This document shows positions 19,131-29,462 of a stretch of 64,000 nucleotides of DNA, one piece after another. Position 1 is the first letter of the stretch. The number at the start of each line of letters is the position of its first letter. Position numbers and translations under genes: made by a program. The DNA is from Gemmatimonadota bacterium (GTDB lineage: Bacteria; Gemmatimonadota; Gemmatimonadetes; Longimicrobiales; Gaopeijiaceae), in the NCBI GenBank assembly GCA_028874985.1, contig JAPPGI010000218.1, positions 53,403 through 117,402 of the forward strand, written 5' to 3'. The notes beneath the pieces are model-generated. The model had not been told where the DNA came from. It saw nothing but the letters and a program-made list of their open reading frames with translations, and made no database searches.

Positions 19131-19508
19131 GTGGACAAGAATTGGGTAGTTGCATCCGTCGTAGCGGCCGTCGCCATGTTCGTGCTCAACCTGTTGGTGG
19201 GGGCGGTCGGCGGTGACTTCATGTCCGCAGCCATGGCCGCCGAGGGTACCTGGCAGTCGATTGTCGGACACCTGTTCGCCGGTTCCGTCCTGGCCCTGGT
19301 GCTGGGGTGGAGGGGAACGGGCGATGCTGCCGACGGTGCGAAAGCGGGTGCCACGTTGGGCGTCCTTCATGCCCTGAGCGGCAGTTTCGCCGGCATGGAG
19401 GCGTTCGACATGATGGGGCTCATCGGAGCGCTGGTCACCGGCATCGTGGTGTACGGTGTGAGCGGTGCCGCGGTGGCGATGGCGCCCACCGGAGGAGGCG
19501 ACGCCTAG
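19131..19508 (+). CDS. Small integral membrane protein, unknown
   Basis: 125 residues with three to four hydrophobic segments (about 7-28, 43-60, 70-90, 97-117) and a Gly/Ala-rich composition. A GTG start at 19131 is supported by AAGGAG eight bases upstream. I do not recognise a named family with confidence; the layout resembles DUF1761-like small membrane proteins. It stands alone, with an upstream 200-bp gap and a strong inverted repeat downstream. Confidence 0.75.
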   Translation: MDKNWVVASVVAAVAMFVLNLLVGAVGGDFMSAAMAAEGTWQSIVGHLFAGSVLALVLGWRGTGDAADGAKAGATLGVLHALSGSFAGMEAFDMMGLIGALVTGIVVYGVSGAAVAMAPTGGGDA

Positions 19509-19538
19509 CACAGCGGCAGGGCGTCCCAATCGATCACT

Positions 19539-19597
19539 CCACGCTACGCCCGTCACGGGCGCCGCCGGCCGGCGCACGGGTGGCGGGCGTAGCGTGG
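19539..19597. terminator. Large inverted repeat between convergent genes
   Basis: Perfect 14-base arms CCACGCTACGCCCG and CGGGCGTAGCGTGG enclose a 31-base GC-rich loop that can fold further (GCCGGCCGGC). It lies in the 135-bp gap between convergent genes ending at 19508 and 19644. Probably a bidirectional terminator, although no U-tract follows. Confidence 0.7.
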
Positions 19598-19643
19598 CTT
19601 TCCCGAAGGATCGGGACCGGGCTCTCCGCCTTCCGCGGGCTTC

Positions 19644-20621
19644 TCAGTCCAGGCGGTCGTCGATCTCGTAGCCGGCGGACGCGACGGCGGATGCCTGCGC
19701 TGTGGAGTCGAAGCTCACGTCGATCCGTCCGAGTCTCATTCCGCCCCACCCGACCTGGTTGACCACGGTGAACCCGCCATGGCGCCGGTCGAAGACCTCG
19801 GCCTCGTCGAGAAAGGTGTGGGTGTGGCCGCCCAGAATCAGGTCGATCCCGGGGACCTCGGCGGCCAGCACCCGGTCGCTGGGACGGGAGGGGTCGCCGT
19901 AGCGGTATCCCAGGTGCGACAGGCAGATGATGAGTGAGCATTCCTGTTCGCGCAGCTCCCGGCACGCCTCGCGCGCGGCCGCCACCGGGTCCGTGTGTAC
20001 GACGCCCTTGTGAAGGCTGGCCAGCACCAGCTTCTCAAAGGCGATGCCCAGCCCGAAGATCCCCACCCTGACGCCGCCGAATTCGCGAATCGTCCAGGGC
20101 TCCACGTGCCCCGCCAGCGCCGATCCGCCCACGTCGTAGTTGGCCGAGACGAACTCGAAGCCCGCCTCCGGCAGCATCGCGACCAGCCCGTCCACGCCGT
20201 TGTCGAAGTCGTGGTTGCCCAGAGTGGCCACGTCGTAGCCCATCGCGGTCATGGCCCGGAACTCGAGCTCCCCGCCGAAGAAGTTGAAGTACGGCGTCCC
20301 CTGGAAGATGTCCCCCGAGTCGACGAGCAGTACGTGTTCGTTGGCCTCCCGCACCCGCCGGACCAGCGTCGCGCGCCGGGCCGCACCTCCCAGTCCCTGG
20401 AAGCGACCGCCGTCCATGGGAAAGGGATCCATCCGCGAATGGGTGTCGTTGGTGTGCAGCACCACCAGCCGGACGCCGTCCGCGTGCAGGAGGGGGCCGT
20501 AGGAGAGGTCTCGTCCGCCGCTTCGGGAACGGGGCGAGGACCGCGCCCACAGCGGTTCGACCCCGGCCAGCCCCGCAACCCCACCCAGGCCCAGCACGCG
20601 CACGAAATCGCGCCGCTTCAT
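19644..20621 (-). CDS. Tat-exported metallophosphoesterase (5'-nucleotidase N-domain)
   Basis: 325 residues; calcineurin-like phosphoesterase corresponding to the catalytic domain of UshA-type 5'-nucleotidases. Signal region MKRRDFVRVLGLGG has a twin-arginine motif. Metal-ligand motifs are HTNDTHSR, VDSGDIFQG, LGNHDFDNG and GGHTHT in the family order. The C-terminal nucleotide-binding domain is not fused; it is the preceding gene, whose stop overlaps this ATG (ATGA). The two products probably assemble or act together outside the cytoplasm (inference). Confidence 0.93.
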   Translation of the reverse strand: MKRRDFVRVLGLGGVAGLAGVEPLWARSSPRSRSGGRDLSYGPLLHADGVRLVVLHTNDTHSRMDPFPMDGGRFQGLGGAARRATLVRRVREANEHVLLVDSGDIFQGTPYFNFFGGELEFRAMTAMGYDVATLGNHDFDNGVDGLVAMLPEAGFEFVSANYDVGGSALAGHVEPWTIREFGGVRVGIFGLGIAFEKLVLASLHKGVVHTDPVAAAREACRELREQECSLIICLSHLGYRYGDPSRPSDRVLAAEVPGIDLILGGHTHTFLDEAEVFDRRHGGFTVVNQVGWGGMRLGRIDVSFDSTAQASAVASAGYEIDDRLD

Positions 20622-21466
20622 CGGTCGCACCCCGTGGACGAACGCGGCTCCTCGCCGCTCACGGTGCTCCGGCGGGCCGATCCGCGGACTTCCTCTTCCT
20701 CCCCTTCCGTGCCGGCCCTCCGTATGCGGCCATCCAGAACCGGGCTCACCGTGCCGCGCTCCCGCAGGTACTCCACGAAGGCGGTGCGGATGAGGATGCC
20801 GAGCTCCTCGCGCGCGCCGGGCTCCACCTCCCACAGCACGCCCCAGGCCCCCCCGCCGTTGACCAGGTAGTCCACCGTGGCAAGGCGGTAGATGCGGTCC
20901 GGATCGACCGGCTCCCCGTCGACGCGGACGTTGATCGCGTCGTCGCCGTCCAGCTCCATCGTCCACCCCGCGACGGGCTCCCCGGTGGTGCGCGCGATCT
21001 GGTCGGCCAGCTCCTCCAGCTGCGCGCCGGAGAGCGACAGCACAATGACGAAGTTCTCGAAGGGCAGGAGCTCGTACGCGTGGCGCATGAGGATCGGGCC
21101 GGCCGCGAGCGGGATGCGGAGACCGCCTTCGTTGACGAGGGAGGCGTGTACCGTGTCGCCCGAATGGCCGCGGGCGGCGTGGAGGAGCGCCTCGGCCACC
21201 AGATTGTCGAGCGTGCCCTCCGGGTCGTCCTTGGAGAAGTCCCCTTCGGCATGACCGAGCACCACCGCGAGCTGTTCCTCGAGCTGCTCCCGGTAAGGCG
21301 CGATCATGGCCTCCACGTCGGGTGCGGGCTCGATGCCGTCGCCGACCCGGGTGAAGTCGACATGAGTCTCCTGGATGGCGAAGGGCGCGGGGGCTGGTTG
21401 TGGGGCGCCGGAACAGGCGGCCAGTACCAGCGCCGCGGCGGGCGTGCCGAGGGCGGGCCGTTTCAT
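20618..21466 (-). CDS. 5'-nucleotidase C-terminal domain lipoprotein
   Basis: 282 residues. Signal peptide with lipobox LAAC (Cys about 18), followed by the substrate-binding C-terminal domain of 5'-nucleotidases: N(L/)VAEALLHAA, NEGGLR, LPFENFV and a late YLVNGGG.WG segment. The last 40 residues are acidic and low in complexity. Lies between tolC-like and metallophosphoesterase genes with 4-base overlaps on both sides, so it is almost certainly cotranslated with them. Splitting of the UshA architecture into a lipoprotein and a Tat substrate is unusual. Confidence 0.9.
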   Translation of the reverse strand: MKRPALGTPAAALVLAACSGAPQPAPAPFAIQETHVDFTRVGDGIEPAPDVEAMIAPYREQLEEQLAVVLGHAEGDFSKDDPEGTLDNLVAEALLHAARGHSGDTVHASLVNEGGLRIPLAAGPILMRHAYELLPFENFVIVLSLSGAQLEELADQIARTTGEPVAGWTMELDGDDAINVRVDGEPVDPDRIYRLATVDYLVNGGGAWGVLWEVEPGAREELGILIRTAFVEYLRERGTVSPVLDGRIRRAGTEGEEEEVRGSARRSTVSGEEPRSSTGCDR

Positions 21467-22719
21467 CGTTCATCCTCCGGAGCGCTTCCCGTGGCGCGAA
21501 GCAGGTCGTAGTACGAGACCCAGGCCTCGGTCGTCAGGGAGAGCGCGCTCAGCTGCGCCACCTGAAACGCACCCGCCGCGTCCAGGAGTTCCAGCAGGGT
21601 CATCTCCTGTTCGGCGTAGGCCGCCGTCGCCGAAGCGAGCAGCGCCTCTCCATCGGTTCGGAGACCCTGCGCCGCGGCATCGAGCCGTGCCCGGTTGGAC
21701 GAATAGCGATCCGAGGCGGCCAGCACGTCATACCGCGCCATCTCCCGCCGAAGTTCCAGACGGTACGCGGCGGCGGAGCTATGGGCGGCAGCCTCCTCCC
21801 TGGTCCCGGATCCCCGGTCGAAGAGCGGCAGTGGGACATCGAGCCCGATGCTGGCGCCCCCGAAACCATCATCATGGTGCCGGTATCCAAGCCCGAGACT
21901 CGGGACGGGCACCCAATAGGTCCGGGCCACGTCCAAACCGGCCCGCGCCGCGTCCAGTTCGCTTGCCGCCGCCTCCACGTCCGGACGGCCGTCGAGGGCG
22001 GCCAGCGCGGCCTCCCGGCCTATCATGGGCGGCACGCCATCCAGCCCCTCCGACGGACCGATCTCCCGCATTTCGGTTCCCGGTTCAACGAGCACGGCGA
22101 GATTCCTCCTGGCCGCACGGGTGCGAAGCACCGCTTCCTCCAGCTCCTGTTCGGCCTCCACCCGTGCGAGTCGCAGCCGCCGGGCCTCAAAGGCCGAAAT
22201 GTCACCCGCCTCGAGGCGGGCCTCCGCATCCTCCGCCACCGATTGAATCACCGCCGCGGTCCGCCGCACAATCGACTCCGCCTCTTCCGCGAACCAGGCC
22301 CGCACATACGCCTCCCGCACCTCGAAGGCCAACTCGACCGAGTCGGCGCGCAGACGGGCGGACCCGGCGCGGATCGTGTGCGTGGCGGCGCGTGCCCGTG
22401 CGTTGGTCCGGCCGGGCCACTCAACCTGCTGGAGGAGCTGGAAGGTCTCTTCCCGGGCCTTTTCCTCATTGTGACCGAGGTCGTCCCGTTCAAATGAGAA
22501 TTGCGGATTGAAGTAGGCGCGGGACTGTCGGGCCCCCGCCATCAGCCCGGCGGCCTCGGACCTTGCGATCTTCAGCGCGAGGCTGTTCGCGGCGAACGCC
22601 TCGAGCGCCTCGGCGAGTGAGACCCGGCGCACCGCTTCCTGCCCGATTGCGGCCGACGGCGCGAGCAGTACGCCACAAACGACCGGAACAGGCGACGGCC
22701 GTGCTCTCGATTGTCGCAT
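21463..22719 (-). CDS. TolC-family outer-membrane efflux protein
   Basis: 418 residues with signal peptide and two outer-membrane-efflux repeats rich in long amphipathic helices (Ala/Glu/Arg). Repeat landmarks include LAEALEAFAANSLALK, FNPQFSFE and the second-repeat RPDVEAAASELDAARAGL. Start ATG 22719 has GAGGAG five bases upstream. No RND pump or membrane-fusion gene is adjacent; instead the gene leads an operon with the split 5'-nucleotidase. It resembles CusC/CzcC-like relatives, but substrate is not predictable. Confidence 0.93.
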   Translation of the reverse strand: MRQSRARPSPVPVVCGVLLAPSAAIGQEAVRRVSLAEALEAFAANSLALKIARSEAAGLMAGARQSRAYFNPQFSFERDDLGHNEEKAREETFQLLQQVEWPGRTNARARAATHTIRAGSARLRADSVELAFEVREAYVRAWFAEEAESIVRRTAAVIQSVAEDAEARLEAGDISAFEARRLRLARVEAEQELEEAVLRTRAARRNLAVLVEPGTEMREIGPSEGLDGVPPMIGREAALAALDGRPDVEAAASELDAARAGLDVARTYWVPVPSLGLGYRHHDDGFGGASIGLDVPLPLFDRGSGTREEAAAHSSAAAYRLELRREMARYDVLAASDRYSSNRARLDAAAQGLRTDGEALLASATAAYAEQEMTLLELLDAAGAFQVAQLSALSLTTEAWVSYYDLLRATGSAPEDER

Positions 22720-22850
22720 GGATTCTCCTCGGCCAAGTGGTCTCCGACACCTACCCTACGGCCTCACGGCGCGTATGGACAGGGAGGATCGCGCCGCATG
22801 TCGGCAACGCCGCCACAGGCTCGCCCGCCGCCCGGGGAGTGCAACAGGTC

Positions 22851-23558
22851 GTGCCGGAACCGATCGCGATGTGCTTCAGCGGGGGCAAGGACAGTTGCCC
22901 GGCGCTGCGCGCGTTGCAGCGGGACGGGGAGTACCGCGTCAGGACGCTGATAACGACCGTGACCGACGCATACGACCGCGTCAGCATGCACGGGGTGCGG
23001 CGCTCGCTGCTGCGGGAGCAGGCCGCGTCGCTCGGGATCGGGCTGGTTGAGGTGGCGGTGCCGCCGAAGTCCTCCAACGAGGTGTACGAGCGGGCGATGG
23101 GGCGGGAGTTCGACCGGCAGCACGCCGCAGGCATCCGCCGAGTCGCCTTCGGGGACATATTCCTGGAGGATCTGCGCGAGTACCGCGAGTGCCAGCTGGC
23201 CCAACGCGGGCTCGAAGCGGTCTTCCCCATCTGGGGACAGCCGACGGATCGGCTGGCGCGCTCGTTCATCGACGACGGGTTCGAGGCGGTGACGGTCTGC
23301 GTGAGCCTGTCGATGCTGAGCGCCTCCTTCGCGGGGCGTGGATTCGACGAGGCTTTCCTGGCGGACCTGCCTCCCGATGCCGATCCCTGTGGCGAAAACG
23401 GTGAATTCCACACCTTCGTGAGCGCCGGACCCATCTTCCCCGGCGCCGTGCCGGTCGCTCGCGGCGAGGTGGTGGAGCGGGACGGTTTCGCCTTCTGCGA
23501 TCTGGTCGCGGCCGGGCCGGGTCAGCCCTCCCACACCTCCTCGAAGACACGCAGGTAG
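22851..23558 (+). CDS. DUF71-type ATP-pyrophosphatase (diphthine-ammonia ligase-like)
   Basis: About 235 residues. The N-terminal PP-loop motif FSGGKDS and the following TTVTDAYDRVSMHGVR, FGDIFLEDLREYRE and FPIWG segments are those of the adenosine-nucleotide alpha-hydrolase family DUF71, which includes Dph6-like amidases. In bacteria the substrate is usually unknown. The start is uncertain: GTG 22851, GTG 22839 and ATG 22869 are in frame; 22851 is picked for a short leader before the PP-loop. It diverges from the TolC operon. Confidence 0.85.
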   Translation: MPEPIAMCFSGGKDSCPALRALQRDGEYRVRTLITTVTDAYDRVSMHGVRRSLLREQAASLGIGLVEVAVPPKSSNEVYERAMGREFDRQHAAGIRRVAFGDIFLEDLREYRECQLAQRGLEAVFPIWGQPTDRLARSFIDDGFEAVTVCVSLSMLSASFAGRGFDEAFLADLPPDADPCGENGEFHTFVSAGPIFPGAVPVARGEVVERDGFAFCDLVAAGPGQPSHTSSKTRR

Positions 23559-23711
23559 ACGCCAACGTGGTGCCCTTCGCGGGGCCCTCCGCGCGGCGCC
23601 GGTCGTTCGCCGCGGTTGCCATTCGGCGACTTCGAGGGGGAAGTTGCAGCCTGCCCGGCGAGCCGCCACGCAGCCCCGCGACCGTTCTTCACAACGTTGA
23701 GATTCACAGAC

Positions 23712-24830
23712 ATGTCCCTTGCGCATGCCCTTGAGGGCGTCAGAGTGCTCGATCTGTCCCGGCTTCTTCCCGGCCCGTTCCTGACCATGATCCTCGCCGA
23801 TCTCGGCGCCGACGTGGTGAAGGTGGAGGAACCGCTCCGGGGCGACTACATGCGCGACTTCCCGCCTCGCGGCGACGGCGCGTCCGGCCGCTATCTCTCG
23901 GTCAACCGCAACAAGCGCTCGGTCACCATGGACCTGAAGGACGCCGGCGAGCGGGAGCGATTCCTGGGCATGGCGGCGCGCGCCGATGTCGTCGTCGAGA
24001 GTTTCCGGCCCGGGGTGGTGGACAGGCTGGGGGTGGGATGGGCCGCGCTGAGCGATCGCAACGAACGCATCATCCTCTGCTCGATCTCGGGGTACGGGCA
24101 GACCGGTCCGTACCGCGACCGCGCCGGCCACGACATCAACTACCTGGCACTGGCCGGGGTGCTGGGAATGAGCGGCCGGGATCCGTCAGGCCCCCCCGAG
24201 CTTGCCGGCGTGCAGATCGCGGATCTTGGCGGCGGCGCCATGTGGGGCGCAATCGCCATTCTCACAGCCCTGATCGATCGCGACCGCACGGGCCGGGGCG
24301 AGCATCTCGACATCTCGATGACCGAGGGAGCGCTCGCCATGCTGGCCGGCGAGTTCGGGATCGTCCACGCCGAGCCTGCGCCGCCGACACGGGGGACGGG
24401 GCTGCTGAACGGCGGGGCGGCACGTTACGGCGTCTACGAGACGAGGGACGGCAAGTACCTGAGCGTGGGGGCGCTCGAGCCGCAGTTTCTCAATCGGCTG
24501 GCGGGGGCGGCCGGGCTGGAGCTGCGGCCGGGGGCGGAGGATGACGCCGAACTTCGCAGCCGGTTGACCCGGGTCATCGCCACGAGGACGCGGGACGAGT
24601 GGGCGCGCGCGTTGGCCGGGCACGACTGCTGCTGCGAACCGGTCCTGGAACTGGACGAGGTGCCGGAGCACGCACTGCACCGTGAACGGGGGGTCTTCTT
24701 CGAGGCGGCGGACGAGGACGCGCCGGGGACGCTGCAGGTGCGCACACCGCTGGGGATGCCGGCGGGGCGAAGGCGGGCTCCGAAGCTGGGGGAGCACAAC
24801 GAGGAGGTGTTTCGGGAGTACGGCGTGTAG
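23712..24830 (+). CDS. Family III CoA-transferase (CaiB/BaiF type)
   Basis: 372 residues. Starts with the conserved [16 protein letters not shown], continues with [25 protein letters not shown] and the catalytic Asp region [12 protein letters not shown] (Asp about 142), then the C-terminal [10 protein letters not shown]. Transfers CoA between carboxylic acids, or acts as a racemase in some relatives; the acid substrate is not evident. No pathway partner lies next to it. Confidence 0.93.
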   Translation: MSLAHALEGVRVLDLSRLLPGPFLTMILADLGADVVKVEEPLRGDYMRDFPPRGDGASGRYLSVNRNKRSVTMDLKDAGERERFLGMAARADVVVESFRPGVVDRLGVGWAALSDRNERIILCSISGYGQTGPYRDRAGHDINYLALAGVLGMSGRDPSGPPELAGVQIADLGGGAMWGAIAILTALIDRDRTGRGEHLDISMTEGALAMLAGEFGIVHAEPAPPTRGTGLLNGGAARYGVYETRDGKYLSVGALEPQFLNRLAGAAGLELRPGAEDDAELRSRLTRVIATRTRDEWARALAGHDCCCEPVLELDEVPEHALHRERGVFFEAADEDAPGTLQVRTPLGMPAGRRRAPKLGEHNEEVFREYGV

Positions 24831-24982
24831 CGGCCGAAACCTCCGAAACGACGCTCCCGTTACAAAGGGCACACCGAGCAGTCACTTGGGCCAGAGAGGT
24901 GTAGGTTGGCGGGCGTGGCGGACATCGTGGAAAACCCCTGCCGGCACTCGGGCGTGGTTCCCCACGGACCCGCGAGCGACCC

Positions 24983-25984
24983 TTGACCCGGCGCGTCTTC
25001 GTCGCCCTCAGCCTGGGGGGCGTCGCGGTGGCGACCTGGCTTGTGCTCACGCGGAGCGGCCCCGCGCCCGAAGCCCTCCTGGCCCTCGCCCCCGCCAACC
25101 ACGCCGCCGCATTCGCCACGACCGTGGTGGATACGGTGCTGCGCGCGGCTCGCCTGGTGGTCCTTGGCACGGCGATGGGCATCCAGATCCCCCTTTCGGC
25201 TTCCATCCGGGCGCACCTCGCGGCGGACGGTGCGGCCGCGGTCGCCCCGGTCCGTTTCGGCTCCGATGCCGCGAAGGCCCTCGTTCTGCGGCGGCATCAC
25301 ATACGCGGCGGGCACATCGGCGCCCTGATGGTCGGCGAAGCCGTCTGCGAGGCGACCATGCTGCTCTTCTGCGCCGCCGTCCTGGTTCTTTCCCTGGACG
25401 TTCCCCTCCTCGCCACGACCGGGCCGCTGGCCTGGTCCCTCGGCAACCTGGCGCTGGTGGCCTTCGCCGTCCGCCTTGCGCCGTCCCGAGACGCGCGCGC
25501 GCCGCGGATTCTCACGCGACTGCGGATGTCCGAACAGCGATGGGGCCGCATCAAGAGAATCGCCGCCGACTTTCGCGAGGCCGCCGGGAGGTTGCGCCGC
25601 ATGGGCCGCATACACCTTGCGCTGCTGGCGCTGACGACACTGGGGCACATCGCGGCGCGGCTTCTCACGCTTCCCGCGCTGGTCGGCCCCGGCGTCGCCC
25701 TGGCCAACCCGGAACCCCTCTTCGGGTGGCCCTTCTTCCTCCTCTACGGTGGCCGCCTGATTCCCGCCCCGGGCGGCGCCGGGCTGATCGAAACCGGGTT
25801 CGCGGCCACCGTCGCCGGCCATGTGCCGGACGCCCGGCTGGGTTCACTCGCCTTCTGGTGGCGATTCTACACCTTCCACCTGGTGGCGATTGCGGGGTGG
25901 CTGACGTTCGTCGCCGCTTCGGGGCGGCGGAAGCGGGGCGGGGTCGATGGCGGAAGCATGGGCGACGGCCGTGCAACCCGGTGA
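24983..25984 (+). CDS. UPF0104 / LPG-synthase-type membrane protein
   Basis: 333 residues with seven to eight hydrophobic segments. The PAPGGAGLIETGF motif near residue 265 is the signature of the lysylphosphatidylglycerol synthase transmembrane region (UPF0104). There is no cytosolic aminoacyl-transferase domain, so it is the membrane part only; relatives include putative lipid flippases. A TTG start at 24983 is used because the signal-like MTRRVFVALSLGG follows and no better in-frame start precedes it. Confidence 0.82.
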   Translation: MTRRVFVALSLGGVAVATWLVLTRSGPAPEALLALAPANHAAAFATTVVDTVLRAARLVVLGTAMGIQIPLSASIRAHLAADGAAAVAPVRFGSDAAKALVLRRHHIRGGHIGALMVGEAVCEATMLLFCAAVLVLSLDVPLLATTGPLAWSLGNLALVAFAVRLAPSRDARAPRILTRLRMSEQRWGRIKRIAADFREAAGRLRRMGRIHLALLALTTLGHIAARLLTLPALVGPGVALANPEPLFGWPFFLLYGGRLIPAPGGAGLIETGFAATVAGHVPDARLGSLAFWWRFYTFHLVAIAGWLTFVAASGRRKRGGVDGGSMGDGRATR

Positions 25985-26064
25985 CGGGGTATCAATGTCA
26001 ACGGAAGGGGCCCCCCGGGGGACCATGATGTGGCCCTCAATCCCACTCGAGACACCCGGATTTC

Positions 26065-28735
26065 ATGACCCGCAGCGCCGCACTCGTCATCGTCTTCCAT
26101 GCCGCGGCCCTCTCCTCCGCCGGCGCCCAGACCCCCTCCCCCCCGGACACCGCCCTCACGCACCGGGGCGGCTACACGCCCCCGACCGTGACCGCCGTGC
26201 GGGCCGAGATCGCCCCCGCCCTCGACGGCCGCCTGGACGACGCGGTCTGGCAGATCGCGATACCCGCCACCGGGTTCCGCCGCAACCGGCCCGGTGACGG
26301 CAATCCGGCCGGCGAACGCACCGAGGTGCGGGTCGCGTACACCGGCGACGCCCTGTACATCGGGGCCCGCATGTACACCCGCGACCCGGGCCAGGTCTCG
26401 CGGCTGCGCGGACGGCGCGATTCCTTCATGCAGTCGAACGACCAGTTCCAGGTGCAGATCGACTCCTACCACGATCACCGCACCGCTTTCGTATTCGGCG
26501 TCACGCCCGCGGGGGGCCGCAACGACCTGGTGGCCCCCAACGACGGCTACCGGGGGATCGACGCCGGGTGGGACCCCGTGTGGGACGCGGCCACCAGGGT
26601 CGACTCGCTCGGGTGGGTGGCCGAGATGCGGATCCCCTTCTCCCAGCTGCGGTTCGGCGACGATGAGAGACAGGTGTGGGGGATCAACTTCCGCCGCGAC
26701 ATATTCCACCTGGGCGAGGGAGTCACCTGGAGCTGGCGGCCGCCCACCGAGCCGGGCTGGACCTCGCAGTTCGGCCACCTGCTCGGACTGGCGGGAATCC
26801 GCCGGCCCGGGCGGCTGGAGATCATGCCCTACGGGGTCACCCACGCGGCCTACGACCAGCGTGCCGACCCCGCGAGCCCCTTCGACGACGGGTCGGTGAC
26901 CGGCGGCACGGTGGGCGTCGACCTGAAGTACGGGCTCACCGGCGGGCTCACCCTCGACGCGACCTTCAACCCGGACTTCGGCCAGGTCGAGGCCGACCCG
27001 GCGGTCGTCAACCTGTCGGCGTTCGAGACCCGCTTCGAGGAGCGCCGCCCGTTCTTCGTCGAGGGTTCCGGCCTCTTCGGCTTCGGCGGGCTCGAAGGGC
27101 TCGACTTCTTCTATTCGCGGCGGGTGGGACAGCGGCCCGCGCTGTCGGCGTACGGGAAGGGAACGTTCGTGGACCAGCCGCGCGCCTCCACGATCCTCGG
27201 CGCCGCCAAGATCACGGGGCGGACCGAGTCCGACCTGGTGGTCGCCTTCATGAACGCGACCACCCAGCGCGAGAAGGCCCGGTTCAGCGACGGCGTGGAC
27301 ATGCCGGTCGGAGAGACTCCCGTCGACCCCCTCACCAACACGACCGCGCTCCGGATCCGCAAGGACATGCGGCAGGGGAGCAGCTTCATCGGCGTGGTCG
27401 CCACCGGGGTCGTGCGCGACCTCGACGACGAGGTGTTCAACGGCCTGCGGGACCGCGCCTTCGCCGGCGGCGTGGACTTCCTGCACAGGTTCGGGAACCG
27501 CACCCACTCGGTCCAGGGGTGGTTCGGTGGCAGCTACGTGCAGGGGGACGCGCCGGCCATGCTGCGGGCCCAGGCGTCGCCGGTGCGCTACTACCAGCGT
27601 CCCGACCAGAGCTACGTGGAGATCGACCCCGAACTCACCTCGATGACCGGGTACGCGGGAGAACTCGCGCTGGGCAGGATCGCGGGCGAGTGGACCTGGG
27701 GCGTGGAGGGAAGCCTCGTCTCACCGGGGTTCGAGATGAACGACGCGGGGTTCCAGACCGTCGCCGACCTGGTCGCCTTCTCGGGTGGAGGGGGGCGGCG
27801 CTGGGTGCGGCCCGGAGGGATCTTCCGCAACGCGAACGTGAATCTCCACTTCGCCGAACGGCGCAACTTCGGCAACCAGGTCCTGCACCGCGGGCCTGCA
27901 CCTGAACTCGGGCGGTCAGACCAACGGCTTCCGCAGCTTTCGCCTGCGCGCGAACTACGGCTTCCGCAGCCGGAACACCCGCGCGACCCGAGGCGGCCCC
28001 GCCATCGTGAATCCGGCCCGCTGGGACGGCAACCTGTGGTGGAGCGGCGACGGTCGCAGTGCCGTGTCCGGCGGAGTCTACGTCTCTTACGGCGGGGACG
28101 AAGAGGGTTCGTACCTGGGGGCGATCGCGCCCAGCATCCGGGGACGCACCGGGGGATCGTTCAGCTGGAGCCTTTCGCCCCGGCTGAGCCGGAGCCGGTC
28201 GGCGGCCTTCTACGTCGGCCAGGTCCCCGATCCCACGGCCGGACCCACCTACGGCACCCGCTACCTCTTCGCCGGCCTCGAACGGGCGACGCTCAGCATG
28301 ACCGCGCGCATGGATCTTGCGCTCACGCCCCGCATGACGCTCCAGGTCTACGGCGAGCCCTTCGTTTCCATCGGCGACTACGAGGACTTCGGCGCCCTGA
28401 AGGCGGGCGGTACGTTCGATTTTCTCCGTTACGGCGAGGAAGGGTCCACGATCTCGCGGGACGGCGACTTCTACAGCGTTGACGCCGACGGGCCCGGTCC
28501 GGCCGGGGCCATCCGGTTTCCCGACCCCGATTTCCGCGTGCGTTCGTTCCGCGGCAACGTCGTCCTGCGCTGGGAATACCTGCCCGGTTCAACGCTGTTC
28601 GTCGTCTGGACGCAGGACCGCTCCGGCCACATTCGCGACGCCCGCGCCGAGTGGATGCGGGAATTGCGGGACCTGTTCGACGATCCCATGAAGAACGTGC
28701 TGCTGGTGAAAGCGAGCTACTGGCTCAACTTCTGA
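26065..28735 (+). pseudogene. DUF5916 outer-membrane protein, one-base frameshift
   Basis: An exported protein with a signal peptide, an N-terminal carbohydrate-binding-like domain (ALDGRLDDAVWQ, residues 45-230) and the long DUF5916 beta-barrel region (LTLDATFNPDFGQVEADP, ERRPFFVEG). The frame shifts at GGG 27892-27894. With two G the protein would read on as LHRGLHLNSGGQTNGFRSF to a normal barrel end (LVKASYWLNF) at 28735, about 890 residues. As given, the first frame continues in Arg/Pro-rich nonsense to 28482. A homopolymer error in assembly is quite possible. Its 3' end overlaps the convergent gene by 11 bases. Confidence 0.85.
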
Positions 28736-29462
28736 ACGGGCGAGGGCGGGCGCCATGGGGTACGGCGGCCTCGTCGGAGTCCAGCGCCCCCGACCTGATG
28801 GTCGTAACGTGCAGGTTGAGCCTGTGGTTGACCCGCAGGCCGAAGACCCCGTCGGTCGAGAGGTCCCCGCGCGGCCCGGACCAGACCTGTTCACCGTTGA
28901 CGAAGAACCTCAGTTCGTCGCCCCGGGCCTCGAGGGCGAGCACGTTCTTGGCCGTGGTCCGGTCTTCCGGCTTTGTGGCGAAGGACATGATGGCCGCATG
29001 GGGCGTCCAGTTCCGCACCACCGCCGTGCCCGTGCCGGAGCGCGTCTTGACCAGGAACTCCCCGCCCTCGCGCAGGAGGAAGTAGGTGTAGCGCTGGTCG
29101 GCCCCCTGCAGGTCCGCACCACCCACGAAGAAGCCGAACGCCTCCCTGCGTCCCTCGGGGTCGAACAGGTAGGTCTCGGACTCGATCCGGAAATCGCCGG
29201 CGGCGACCGAATCGGGGTGGTAGGCGATCATCGCCGGACCGGTGGTGATGTGGAGGCCGGGCGGCATGGAGACCAGGTAGAGATCGTCCATGCTGGAGCC
29301 CTCCCGGTCGAAGCGGACCTCCCAGCCTTCGGGGAATTCGAGGTCGGGGGGATTCTCCTGGGCGGTGGCGGGAGGGGTGGCGACGGCGGCGGCGGCCAGG
29401 GCCGTGGCCACCGCGAGCGCGAGGGCGACGGACGGGGTGGGCTTGAGGGTCGGTCCGGGCAT
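28725..29462 (-). CDS. Exported lectin-fold protein (DUF1080/LamG-like)
   Basis: 245 residues with a signal peptide (cleavage near ATAQE). The mature part reads as a concanavalin-type jelly roll: repeated beta strands, FGFFVGGADLQ, and the strand pair LRFFVNGEQVWSGP with DGVFGLRVNHRLNLHV, as in 3-keto-disaccharide hydrolase/DUF1080 and LamG domains. No catalytic residues can be assigned. It likely binds or processes a glycan outside the membrane. Convergent with the DUF5916 gene, overlapping by 11 bases. Confidence 0.85.
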   Translation of the reverse strand: MPGPTLKPTPSVALALAVATALAAAAVATPPATAQENPPDLEFPEGWEVRFDREGSSMDDLYLVSMPPGLHITTGPAMIAYHPDSVAAGDFRIESETYLFDPEGRREAFGFFVGGADLQGADQRYTYFLLREGGEFLVKTRSGTGTAVVRNWTPHAAIMSFATKPEDRTTAKNVLALEARGDELRFFVNGEQVWSGPRGDLSTDGVFGLRVNHRLNLHVTTIRSGALDSDEAAVPHGARPRPFRS

